A DNA stretch of 64,000 nt from Halobellus rufus (lineage in GTDB: Archaea; Halobacteriota; Halobacteria; Halobacteriales; Haloferacaceae). This document shows positions 55,267-63,281 of this stretch, piece after piece. Each line of letters opens with the position of its first letter. Within the stretch, counting starts at the first letter, position 1. Where the stretch lies: the NCBI RefSeq assembly GCF_000739575.1, contig NZ_BBJO01000022.1:1-64000 (forward strand), read 5' to 3'. The translations under genes and the position numbers were made by a program. The notes under the pieces were generated by a model. The model saw only the letters and a program-made list of their open reading frames with translations, did no database searches and was not told the DNA's origin.

Positions 55267-56504
55267 CACCACGAGAACGCACTGATCGGTCGCTCGCGAG
55301 CTCCTTCGAACGGTATCTCCAGGACAAGGGGAAGGGTCGTGGTGGCGACGGCGGGAACTATCGACGGAACGCAGCGCGTGAGCTGGAGCGGTTTGCCGAG
55401 TGGGCCGCCGGCGACCGTGGTGACGACGACTGGACCGGGATCGTTCCCGACGATGTCGACCGGGAGCCCGCTTTCGAGGACCTCGACGAACGAGTCTTCC
55501 GGGAGTACGCCCGGCATCTCAGTGGTGATCGCGGACTCAAGCAGAATACCGTACAAACCTACTACCGCTATATCTCCGCGTGGTGCGGCTGGTGTGTCAA
55601 CGAGGGCTATCTCGAAGCACACTACGCGCAGCGGGCGAGCGCGATGGCGCCGCTACCCGAAGACGACGGTCGTAAACCCGGCGACCAGCAGGCTTGGACG
55701 TCCGAACAGCGCCACGCTCTCACCCGACACGTCGACGAGCGAGCCCGTGACGCTATCGAGACGTACACGACACTCCCGGAGGACACTGACCCCCTCGACA
55801 AGCAGCGAGCGCACTACGCGGCGCTGAAGGTGACTCGCGACCGTGCTCTGGTGTTCGTCCTCGCGTATACTGCCGTTCGCGTCGGTGAGCTTCTCCGTGA
55901 CCCGAACGACCCGCGCCGGCGCGGTGTCCGCTGGGAGGACCTCTCCCTCGACGACGGGAGTATGGATGTCTACCGGAAGAAACAGCAGTGGGACGCTGCC
56001 AGTCTCCCCGACCCGGTGATCTCACCGCTTCGAAGCTATCGCAAGCTGATGGACCCACCGACGGAGCGCTGGCCGGTGTTTCCGACGTTTGACCAACGGA
56101 CGCTCGCAGGACACATCCAGGATGAGCTAGCTGATCGAGGGAACCGTCCTGGGGAGATTACTGACTGTCGTGAGGCGTACGCTCGTGACCTCCTGCTGGC
56201 GCTCGATGAGGATATTCAGCCGCCGTCGATCACGACGGACGGCGCACGGTCGATTCTTCAGCGGCTCTCGGAAGCTGCGGACATCGACATCGACCACCCG
56301 AAACACGATTACCTTGCTCCACATGGTGGCCGACGTGGGATGGGTGAGGTGCTTGTCCGCGCGTTTGGATACACCGTGGCGGCCCGGTATCTCGACAATT
56401 CAGAGGAAATGGTGCGAGAGCGGTACTCGCACATCGAAGCCGGCGAACTCGGTGATGTAGCGACAGAAGCACTCAACGAGGTCGACTCTCTGAACCGTAC
56501 GTGA
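55263..56504 (+). CDS. Tyrosine recombinase (XerC/phage-integrase family)
   Basis: The protein has 413 residues. SAM-like N-terminal domain (residues 15-130, LKQNTVQTYYRYISAWCGWC), catalytic domain with Arg in YTAVRVGELLRD, the H-x-x-R box HGGRRGMG (His354, Arg357), and nucleophile Tyr388 in RERYSHIEAG. Acts by cutting and rejoining at att-like sites for integration, excision or resolution of plasmid dimers. It overlaps the upstream gene by four bases. No tRNA-type attachment site is visible nearby. Confidence 0.9.
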   Translation: MTPRERTDRSLASSFERYLQDKGKGRGGDGGNYRRNAARELERFAEWAAGDRGDDDWTGIVPDDVDREPAFEDLDERVFREYARHLSGDRGLKQNTVQTYYRYISAWCGWCVNEGYLEAHYAQRASAMAPLPEDDGRKPGDQQAWTSEQRHALTRHVDERARDAIETYTTLPEDTDPLDKQRAHYAALKVTRDRALVFVLAYTAVRVGELLRDPNDPRRRGVRWEDLSLDDGSMDVYRKKQQWDAASLPDPVISPLRSYRKLMDPPTERWPVFPTFDQRTLAGHIQDELADRGNRPGEITDCREAYARDLLLALDEDIQPPSITTDGARSILQRLSEAADIDIDHPKHDYLAPHGGRRGMGEVLVRAFGYTVAARYLDNSEEMVRERYSHIEAGELGDVATEALNEVDSLNRT

Positions 56505-56546
56505 ACGAGTACACGAGACGATCTTGATTGAGTGCTGATCTCTCGT

Positions 56547-57770
56547 TTATGGAGGAATCCAGCTCGTATGGTCGCGAAGAGTTGTATCGGGGGTCTCCAT
56601 CGTCGCACCGCACTTCGGGCAGTAATCTTCGATCGCGTCTTCGTCGTAGAGATAGTGATTGCACTCGGGAGGACTGGCCTGAAAGTACACGTCATCCCAG
56701 TCGAAATCTGGCTCTCGACCATAGAGACAGAAGGTACTGTGTCCTGAACGGCCTCGGTGGTTCGTCACTAACCGAACGGGGCAGTACATACACTCCCGGA
56801 GTTCGATTAACGGCTGGTCAGAATGGTTCTTCCAGAGCGTTTCTCGGCGACCCCATTCGTGAAACCCCTTCGGACCCCAGCATCGCTCAATCTCAGGTCG
56901 TGTCGCAAGCAGTTTCTCCACCTGCGCGGAATGATACCGGCTTCCTGCCCACTTCCAGAACGGGTCTCGACCGTCTTCACGGACGATCGCATTCCTGAGC
57001 GCTTTCAGGGGAAAGTCGGGGCCATACTCGTCGCTCACGGTGTAGGTGTAACTGCCGTCGGGTTCGTGGATGCGGCGTAGCTCGCAACCCTGGCTGGCAC
57101 AGATATCGTACGTGATTAGGTCGTCCTGCCCGCGGGGATGAGCATAGGGCGGCACGCGCTCCCACGCGTGCTCGCCGTCGTAGAGGAGAGCTTGGCAGTT
57201 CGTGAGATGATGCGCTTTGTCCGTCCGTTGGGCGTAACCAGAGCCGTCGTCTTTCTCAAACTCGGCCCCGATCATATCGTAGTCGAACGTATCGAGCAGC
57301 ACTGTTGCCGCGGGTATCCAGACGACGGAGTATCCAGCGGCCAAGTAGTCATGCGTCACCTGCTGAACATCCTTGTCCTCGTGGCTGTGCTGCACCTCAA
57401 CGGCAAGCCCTTTCCCAAAGTAAGGGTTCCAATCGTCGAACGTCGCGAGAGCGTCAGCGCGGCGTTCAGTCACGGGTGTCGGTACTTCAGATACGTCGAC
57501 GTCTACCTCTGTCTCGACGTCGGCATGTTCTCCGAACTGCTGGTGAAGAGCGACCTCGACTCGAGCAACTGCGCGTTCGTGGGTCTCAGATTCGCCGCCG
57601 TTCGAACAGCGCTGTCCGGCATCGTCTGACACGTGGTAGAAGTGTCGATACTTACCTGGCGCGGATCGCAGGTACATCGTCCCGCCGCATACTGGACAGG
57701 TGACGGCTTCACCATCGTCGATAATGGCAGGGACGACCGGGCGACCGTCACGACGACCGCGGAAAGGCAT
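56547..57770 (-). CDS. CoiA-like nuclease with zinc-binding motifs, copy A
   Basis: The protein has 407 residues from the ATG at 57770, chosen because the tandem paralog also starts MPF; ATGs at 57785 and 57797 are possible. Residues 20-60 hold a zinc knuckle (CPVCGGTMYLR...HFYHVSDD). The middle is the CoiA-type restriction-like core: RRADALATFDDW, then LAVEVQHSHEDKDVQQVTHDYLAAGYSVVW with the E-V-Q catalytic pattern. The C-terminal third contains further Cys/His clusters (CMYCPVRL, YCPKCGATM). CoiA-like proteins are known in bacterial competence and defence loci; the role in archaea is unknown. A paralog lies 69 bases upstream on the same strand. Confidence 0.8.
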   Translation of the reverse strand: MPFRGRRDGRPVVPAIIDDGEAVTCPVCGGTMYLRSAPGKYRHFYHVSDDAGQRCSNGGESETHERAVARVEVALHQQFGEHADVETEVDVDVSEVPTPVTERRADALATFDDWNPYFGKGLAVEVQHSHEDKDVQQVTHDYLAAGYSVVWIPAATVLLDTFDYDMIGAEFEKDDGSGYAQRTDKAHHLTNCQALLYDGEHAWERVPPYAHPRGQDDLITYDICASQGCELRRIHEPDGSYTYTVSDEYGPDFPLKALRNAIVREDGRDPFWKWAGSRYHSAQVEKLLATRPEIERCWGPKGFHEWGRRETLWKNHSDQPLIELRECMYCPVRLVTNHRGRSGHSTFCLYGREPDFDWDDVYFQASPPECNHYLYDEDAIEDYCPKCGATMETPDTTLRDHTSWIPP

Positions 57771-57839
57771 ATCGGCAACAAACATCTCGGTAAGCAAATA
57801 ATCTCTCCCAGTCTGCAGGTCCGAACACGTCGGAACTGG

Positions 57840-58925
57840 TTAGAGCGGGTCCTCGAGACCGCAGGAGATACAGCGCATACAGCCGTCCTCGCGTTCCCAG
57901 ATGTGGTCGCAATACTGGGGGTCTGCGGTCGTCATCTCAGCGAAGTCCTCGAACGGATCATTTGAGATGATCTGTTCTCCCTTGTGCTCTTTGAGGCGGG
58001 CACCACATCGACAGCGATAGCGATTTTCGCCCCGAGGCTCCCAAACGTGTTGGTGATCCTCCTTCTTCTTCTCCTTTTTCCGCTGTTCAAACGCCGCTCG
58101 AGCCGCTCTGTCAGCAAGGTCGGACCTCGTCTTGATGGTTGACTCATCGTAGATGTACACTTCCACAGCGGTGTCTTTCCAGCGCTCAAGCCGACAGTGC
58201 TTGCAGAACTCCCGGTCGTGGAGATCACTCCCCCCGTATTTCCAGGTATGGTTACAGTCTGGATTCGGGTCAGTGAATGTGAGGGATTCAGAGTTCACGA
58301 ACCGCTCCAGATACTCCTCAGGCGGATCGATCTCTGGAGGATCTGCCCACGAAGCTGCGAAGGCCGTCTCAGCCCGTTGGTCGAATGCGACGACCATCTC
58401 CTCAATACGGAATCGGTCGTTCGTAAAATCGTCAGGGCTGGCCCAGTAGACGCTATATCCAGCCGAGAGATAGTCGTGCGTGACTGCGTTGAGGTCTTTG
58501 TCTTCGTTTGCGTACTGTACCTCAACGATCAATCCCCGCCCTAGGTAATCGTTTGCGTCATCAGAGGAGAACTCAATGAGGGCATCCGCACGGCGGGAAT
58601 CAGTAAGCGTCGGAGTATTGGGAACGTCGACGGTGACTTCGGGTTCACAGCGGACGTATTGGTCAAATCGCTGTCGAAGCGCCGATACTGCGAGGGATTT
58701 CATCTTCCGATGAGGGTCCGACTCTCCTCCAGAGCAATTGATCGTCGAGGCCTCCGACCCCGCGGTGACGTGGTAGAAATGGCGGGCGCGACCGTCATCA
58801 AATGGGCCTCGCGGTCGCATCGTTCGGCCACAGGCTGGACAGACGACATCCGTTCCGTCCTCTACTTCCTCTGGCAGAACTGTTGGGCTTCCTTCTTCCG
58901 CAGAGGAGTGGGCAATGAAGGGCAT
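57840..58925 (-). CDS. CoiA-like nuclease with zinc ribbons, copy B
   Basis: The protein has 361 residues. It repeats the plan of copy A: zinc knuckle CPACGRTMRPRG...HFYHVTAG, nuclease core RRADALIEFSSDD and LIVEVQYANEDKDLNAVTHDYLSAGYSVYW, then Cys/His groups (CKHCRLERW, YRCRCGARL, CMRCISCGL). Overall divergence from copy A is large outside the core, so the duplication is old. The two genes are presumably co-transcribed. Function as in copy A is not established; binding and cutting foreign or damaged DNA is one possibility. Confidence 0.8.
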   Translation of the reverse strand: MPFIAHSSAEEGSPTVLPEEVEDGTDVVCPACGRTMRPRGPFDDGRARHFYHVTAGSEASTINCSGGESDPHRKMKSLAVSALRQRFDQYVRCEPEVTVDVPNTPTLTDSRRADALIEFSSDDANDYLGRGLIVEVQYANEDKDLNAVTHDYLSAGYSVYWASPDDFTNDRFRIEEMVVAFDQRAETAFAASWADPPEIDPPEEYLERFVNSESLTFTDPNPDCNHTWKYGGSDLHDREFCKHCRLERWKDTAVEVYIYDESTIKTRSDLADRAARAAFEQRKKEKKKEDHQHVWEPRGENRYRCRCGARLKEHKGEQIISNDPFEDFAEMTTADPQYCDHIWEREDGCMRCISCGLEDPL

Positions 58926-59074
58926 CTATTCCGATATCCCTACTTCGGTGGTGAATTAGAAATAATCTTCCTCACACTGTCCCCGAGTCCGATCTCATGT
59001 AGTCTATATGACCGGTCCCAATACAGGCTATCCCACCAGCAAAGGCTCAGTATCTATGACTCGTAGCTCACGGT

Positions 59075-59587
59075 ATGCCCTACTGCCCGAACTGCGGAAG
59101 CCGGGTCAAAGCGGTTCATCATTACTGTGGGTCTTGTGGACAGGCATTATCGGAGATCGCTGAATCGGAGAGCGATCCACCGATGGCAGTCGATAGAGAC
59201 GGATTCCTGTCAGTGCGTTCGCTTTCGTACGTCAATGAGCTACTGAACGGAGAACGAGAACTCGACCGTGATTCAGTCTCGTACACGCAGCTATCTCGAG
59301 AGGTGAGTGCTGCCTTTGCAGACTTCGCCCGACTCGCGATGGTCAACGACCTCGACCTTCTCCTTCTCTGGGCGGCGGGCTCAAACACAAATGCACTGAG
59401 TATGTCTGTCGACGATATGAACAGCAATCAGTTCCGAGACTGGCTCGCTGCGATTGGACTGGGGCGCACTCTTCGAATGTACGATGACGCGCTCCACACT
59501 GAGTTCGAGGACGAGTTCAACGACCGACTGCAGAAACTGATCGAGTTCGCCAACGAAGAGCTGGACGACGAGGAGATCTCCGAGTAA
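59075..59587 (+). CDS. Zinc-ribbon protein of unknown function
   Basis: The protein has 170 residues. MPYCPNCGSRV...HHYCGSCGQAL is a classic zinc ribbon (residues 4-24). The rest is helical and acidic, ending EELDDEEISE. No catalytic motif. It faces the SWIM-domain gene convergently with five bases between. Such ribbons often mediate protein or nucleic-acid contacts. Confidence 0.75.
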   Translation: MPYCPNCGSRVKAVHHYCGSCGQALSEIAESESDPPMAVDRDGFLSVRSLSYVNELLNGERELDRDSVSYTQLSREVSAAFADFARLAMVNDLDLLLLWAAGSNTNALSMSVDDMNSNQFRDWLAAIGLGRTLRMYDDALHTEFEDEFNDRLQKLIEFANEELDDEEISE

Positions 59588-59592
59588 GAGGC

Positions 59593-60114
59593 TTACAGTT
59601 GACTTGCTGGCCCGTATTCCTCGGACAATGCTGTTTTCAGATCGAAGTCATCCCCTTCTGAGATTTCCTCGATGACATCGTACACGAACTGGAGAGCCTG
59701 TCTCTCTGCATCCAGATGAGCGAGCTCCTTCTCTCGACACTGGATTTTCGAGAGGAGATGTGATTTGAATCGCACCCCGGAGTCCCTGGGTACGGGTTCA
59801 GATTGTCTACCGTCACTTCGCTGCGGAAGGCGTCCATCTGGCCGCGGAATACGACCGCCCTCTAATTCTAATTCAACCCGCCTGACGTGCTTGCATGGGC
59901 TTGGAGTAGACTGGTTTTCCCCGTCGGGACAGTTGTACTGTCTGTCCAGGAGGTCGACTTCGTATCGTGCGCCTGATTCCGACTGGACTTCGTAGAGGCC
60001 ACCCTGCCGGAGCAGCGCTACGTCCATATGTTCTTCACGAGCCCGCCGATCGCGGTCGTCGACTATCGGACTCTGTTCGCCTTCTTGGATTGAGGATGAG
60101 TCTGTGACTGCCAT
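59593..60114 (-). CDS. SWIM-zinc-finger-like protein, variant
   Basis: The protein has 173 residues. ARYEVDLLDRQYNCPD...PCKHVRRVELE fits the haloarchaeal SWIM pattern (C-x-C-x(n)-C-x-H), but the first Cys position is Tyr. The C-terminal half is a helical segment (LSKIQCREKELAHLDAERQALQFVYDVIEE split by position). SWIM proteins bind DNA or other proteins, often near recombination enzymes. It adjoins the TnpB element on its 5' side. Confidence 0.7.
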   Translation of the reverse strand: MAVTDSSSIQEGEQSPIVDDRDRRAREEHMDVALLRQGGLYEVQSESGARYEVDLLDRQYNCPDGENQSTPSPCKHVRRVELELEGGRIPRPDGRLPQRSDGRQSEPVPRDSGVRFKSHLLSKIQCREKELAHLDAERQALQFVYDVIEEISEGDDFDLKTALSEEYGPASQL

Positions 60115-60339
60115 GTGGAGTGAGGTGGGAGAACGAATGCAACCGTTCGCTCCTCCACGCTCTTCAGAGCGATAAAATTCAGCGTTTTCGAGGTGGAGCC
60201 TCCGGCCTCAAGGAGCGACCGAAGCGTAGCGAAGGGAGTGAGTAGGCCGGAGAGGAAACCGACATGGTACGGCACAACCGGCACACTGCGACCGACTGAC
60301 CCCTGAACGTATAAGTACCGTCAGATACTCTCTGAAGTC

Positions 60340-61581
60340 ATGGACGTGCGTCGAACTGCCGTCGTGAAACTCGACCTTTCCGACGAGCAACGCGACGTAC
60401 TCCACCGAACTGCCGAGCAATACCTGTACTGCGCGAACCGAACCGCTGACTACTGTTGGTCCGACACCTCCTACACCGAGTGCAGAATCAACAAGAGACA
60501 GGTTCGTGACGCACTCTACGCCACTCTCCGCAAGGAGACAGAACTACAGGCACAACTCGTCCAAGCCGCCATCAAACGCGCCATCGAAGCCGTCAAAGCG
60601 TGTGTCGAACGCTGGAAGAAGGGGCAGCGCGTCTCTTGCCCGACGTTCACCGCCGAAACGATGGACTACGACAGGCGAAGCGCGACCTTCTACCGGAACA
60701 AGGTGTCGCTGGCAACTGTTGAGGGCCGAGTCGAACCGTCGTTCGTTCTTCCGGCAGACAGTCCGACACCCTACGAGCGGTACGTACTCTCCGAGAACTA
60801 CGAGTTCCGCGAGAGTACGGTTCGATACGATGCGGTGGACGGCGAGTTCTATATCCAAATCTCAACTCGGCGGATAGACGGTGACGCAGAGGTTCCGGCA
60901 GATACCGGGCACCAAACAGTCCTCGGTATCGACCTCGGAGTCAACAGTCTTGCTGTCTCCTCGACCGGTACGTTCTGGCAGGGAGACGACTACGACCACT
61001 GGTGCCGTGAGTTTGAGAAGCGGCGTGGTGAGATACAACAGCGCGGCACACAATCCGCGCACAACGCCTTGCTCCGCCTCGGGAAGCGCGAAGAAGCATG
61101 GCGCAAACAGTACATCCACACCGTCGCTAACGAACTTGTCGCGGAAGCTGTTGAGAACGACTGCGACGTGATCGTGTTCGAGGAGTTGACCGACATTCGG
61201 GAGCGACTTCCGCAGGCGAAGTGGCACCACGTTTGGGCGTTCCGATGCCTCTACGAGTATGTCTCCTACAAAGCGCCCGAACAGGGCGTCTCCGTGGATC
61301 AAGTCGAGCCGAACTACACGTCCCAACGCTGTTCTCGGACGGACTGTGGGTTCACGCACGAAGACAACCGCCACGGAGAACACTTCTGTTGCCAGAAATG
61401 TGGATACGAGGTGAACGCGGACTACAACGGTGCGAAGAATATCGGGCTACGGTACGGACGGAAGCGGACACACAGACTCCGTTCCTCGCCCAAGTCGGGG
61501 AGCGGAGACGCAGAAGTAGACCTGCGTGTGAATGGTGGGACGTTGAACGGCGAGAGTCACCGGCCTATTGCTGGTGACTGA
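60340..61581 (+). CDS. tnpB: TnpB RNA-guided endonuclease
   Basis: The protein has 413 residues. RuvC triad is complete: Asp198 (LGIDLGVNSLAV), Glu281 (VIVFEELTD) and Asp361 (VNADYNGAKNI). The zinc finger CSRTDC...CCQKCG (residues 331-354) is present. A tail of about 45 residues follows. TnpB uses an omega-RNA from the element's right end to cut a matching target beside a TAM and so favours retention of the element. All key residues are intact, so it should be active. Confidence 0.92.
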   Translation: MDVRRTAVVKLDLSDEQRDVLHRTAEQYLYCANRTADYCWSDTSYTECRINKRQVRDALYATLRKETELQAQLVQAAIKRAIEAVKACVERWKKGQRVSCPTFTAETMDYDRRSATFYRNKVSLATVEGRVEPSFVLPADSPTPYERYVLSENYEFRESTVRYDAVDGEFYIQISTRRIDGDAEVPADTGHQTVLGIDLGVNSLAVSSTGTFWQGDDYDHWCREFEKRRGEIQQRGTQSAHNALLRLGKREEAWRKQYIHTVANELVAEAVENDCDVIVFEELTDIRERLPQAKWHHVWAFRCLYEYVSYKAPEQGVSVDQVEPNYTSQRCSRTDCGFTHEDNRHGEHFCCQKCGYEVNADYNGAKNIGLRYGRKRTHRLRSSPKSGSGDAEVDLRVNGGTLNGESHRPIAGD

Positions 61582-61660
61582 TTGCCGGGAGTCCACATCA
61601 AAGCCCCACCTTCAAGGACCGAGGCGCGTATGCGCCGAGGGAGCAGGTGGGGTAGTTTAC
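61500..61660 (+). ncRNA. Candidate omega-RNA (reRNA) scaffold of TnpB
   Basis: The 3' end of tnpB plus the right-end stem-loops (61603-61653) has the position and shape expected of a TnpB guide RNA scaffold. The guide would be the flank after 61660, beginning AGGCTGATGATATCG. The 5' boundary is a guess. Confidence 0.55.
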
Positions 61661-61708
61661 AGGCTGATGATATCGACAACAGCAGCAACGGTAGCAGTGT
61701 TGATAACG

Positions 61709-61760
61709 TTAGAAACGCTGGGTAACCCAGTCTGTGGTGAGATTAGAAACGTTAGAAACG
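61709..61760. repeat. Three TTAGAAACG repeats around a CTGGGTAACCCAG palindrome
   Basis: TTAGAAACG stands at 61709-61717, 61743-61751 and 61752-61760, the last two in tandem. Between the first and second is the perfect 13-base palindrome CTGGGTAACCCAG (61718-61730). It lies about 60 bases before the stop of the gene at 61818-62369 and just past the TnpB element. Confidence 0.7.
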
Positions 61761-61817
61761 AAGTCCCACACCGGACCCGAGACCGCATGATGACCTCCCA
61801 ATACCTGGGTGCAGGAG

Positions 61818-62369
61818 TTACTCTGGCTCAGTGAGCAACTTCTCACGAGCAGCGTTGATATTCGACCGGACTGCATCTTCGGTCACATCTCGGATATCGG
61901 CCCACTGGGCAACGGTGTATCGCTCTGCTTCCTCGACGACGATCCAGTCGACAGCCTCGTGAAGCGAGAGTTCCCCGGCGATGAGTTCTGTGACTCGTTC
62001 GAGGAAGTCTTGGTCGTCCCATGCGAGATCGACCTCTTCGAACCGATGGTTCTCAGGGTCATACGAGGCGATCATCTGGATGGCACCGTTCTGCTCGAGT
62101 TCTGCTCGAACGTGAGCAGGCAGGGAATCCAGTGCAGTCTCTGGTAACGGGTACGCTGGGACATCGTGGAGTGAGGCAACATCGAAGGGTGTGAGACTGC
62201 GGTGTGACTCGTCTCCGAATTTCATTAGGTAGCTCGTTTCCGCGGTAAGCTGTGTCCGACCCTCAAGAAGTAGATCGGCGAGTTCGGGATACTCGCTCCG
62301 ATCGACTGAGCCGGTCTTGAAGATTGTGACGAAGTCGCGACCACTGCCAGTTCCTGGTTGAGCTGCCAT
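61818..62369 (-). CDS. Uncharacterised protein with sigma-r4-like C-terminal HTH
   Basis: The protein has 183 residues. The last 45 (SLHEAVDWIVVEEAERYTVAQWADIRDVTEDAVRSNINAARE split by position) look like a region-4-type HTH. The N-terminal 120 residues are acidic without a known domain; VTIFKTGSVDRSEYPELADLLLEG suggests a small alpha/beta fold. Similar proteins are known on haloarchaeal plasmids. A regulatory or replication-linked role is possible. Confidence 0.65.
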   Translation of the reverse strand: MAAQPGTGSGRDFVTIFKTGSVDRSEYPELADLLLEGRTQLTAETSYLMKFGDESHRSLTPFDVASLHDVPAYPLPETALDSLPAHVRAELEQNGAIQMIASYDPENHRFEEVDLAWDDQDFLERVTELIAGELSLHEAVDWIVVEEAERYTVAQWADIRDVTEDAVRSNINAAREKLLTEPE

Positions 62370-62429
62370 TGAAATCCTCCGTTGTACGATTCAGATTCGT
62401 CGGGAACGAATATCAGTCTGCCTACAGTC

Positions 62430-62666
62430 TCAGTCTTCAGTCTCTGGCTCTATTTCCAACTCACGTAGCATCGATGCTCGATTTGCGAGCATTCTGAGAA
62501 CCCAGCGTCGTCTTTCATGCTGATTCTCGTAAGCCACGTACTGCTGGACGGTTGGGATATCGTGCATGCAAGCGATTCCCCCTCGTATCAGCCCTAGCTG
62601 GCTGGTCTCCAGAAGTTTCTCTGGAGGCAGCGCTTCCGCAATCCGCGTGGGTGCCAGCTGTTTCAT
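62430..62666 (-). CDS. Small uncharacterised plasmid-type protein
   Basis: The protein has 78 residues from the ATG at 62666; a start at 62723 would overlap the inverted repeat at 62725-62769 and is less likely. Sequence AEALPPEKLLETSQLGLIRGGIACMHDIPTVQQYVAYENQHERRRWVLRML is helical with a charged C-terminal helix. No family known to me. Confidence 0.55.
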   Translation of the reverse strand: MKQLAPTRIAEALPPEKLLETSQLGLIRGGIACMHDIPTVQQYVAYENQHERRRWVLRMLANRASMLRELEIEPETED

Positions 62667-62724
62667 TGGCCTCTCTCGCGGAGGTAGTGACACCAATTGG
62701 GTCCGAAAGGAACTCCTCCGCAAC

Positions 62725-62769
62725 GGGTTACCCCACGAATTGCATTCTTCTGACTATGTGGGGTAACCC
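62725..62769. promoter_or_regulatory. Perfect 12-base inverted repeat upstream of the small gene
   Basis: GGGTTACCCCAC and GTGGGGTAACCC are separated by 21 AT-rich bases. Position before the 62666 start suggests an operator; the shape also fits a protein-binding site used in replication. A terminator is less likely, as no T-run follows. Confidence 0.55.
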
Positions 62770-62802
62770 CGGCAGCGTGTAGTAAGAGAATGAGCGATGG
62801 CC

Positions 62803-63177
62803 TCATACAGACGATTCTCCTTCACCGCCTGTAGTGGACGAGCCGAAAAGAGGCTGAATTGCCGCTAGCCGTCCGTCCAGTGTACGCTGATCACGGCTTG
62901 TCGTTGCGAAGAGAGCCGTCTGATTACCCTCGGTGACGTTGCTACTGTTCTCAATTGGTCTCTCATCGACGAAGCCTCGGCAGCGAGGCATATCGATACG
63001 GCTTGACCGCGACGGTGCGAGTTCGATTCCGTGATCCGAGAGGGTTGATTCGACCGGGCTTTCGTCGACGGCGATTCCACCGCTATCGAACACTGCCTGC
63101 CGAGAGACTGTTCGCTTCAGTGTCGACCGCCTGTCCGCTCGAACTGATTCGTTCTGAGTTTCTTCTTCGATTGCCAT
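62803..63177 (-). CDS. Uncharacterised protein, low support
   Basis: The protein has 124 residues from the ATG at 63177 (63249 also possible). Polar and Ser/Thr/Arg-rich, with no domain or signal. Accepted only because the frame is open and matches the strand of its neighbours; composition is not strongly haloarchaeal-acidic. Confidence 0.35.
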   Translation of the reverse strand: MAIEEETQNESVRADRRSTLKRTVSRQAVFDSGGIAVDESPVESTLSDHGIELAPSRSSRIDMPRCRGFVDERPIENSSNVTEGNQTALFATTSRDQRTLDGRLAAIQPLFGSSTTGGEGESSV

Positions 63178-63281
63178 GACTTCGTGGAGAAGCCAGATTC
63201 TGTCCGACTCCTCCACTCTGTTTGGATCGATAAACCAGCGTGGATGCAAGCCTTGATCCAGTAATCTGATCTCCTGTTGAA

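Larger units (their letters stand above)
60195..61660 (+). mobile_element. IS1341-type (IS200/IS605 group) element with tnpB only
   Basis: The left part has a hairpin (TCCGGCCT at 60201 with AGGCCGGA at 60244) upstream of tnpB. The right end has a long stem (CCCCACCT at 61604, AGGTGGGG at 61645) enclosing a second stem GGCGC-GTAT-GCGCC. No TnpA Y1 transposase is present, so mobility would need one in trans. Exact ends are estimated: left about 60195, right at GTAGTTTAC (61660). Confidence 0.82.

Noticed and set aside
60881..61383. Frames within tnpB on both strands as separate genes
   Set aside because: They overlap the RuvC domain coding sequence and have no independent start signals.
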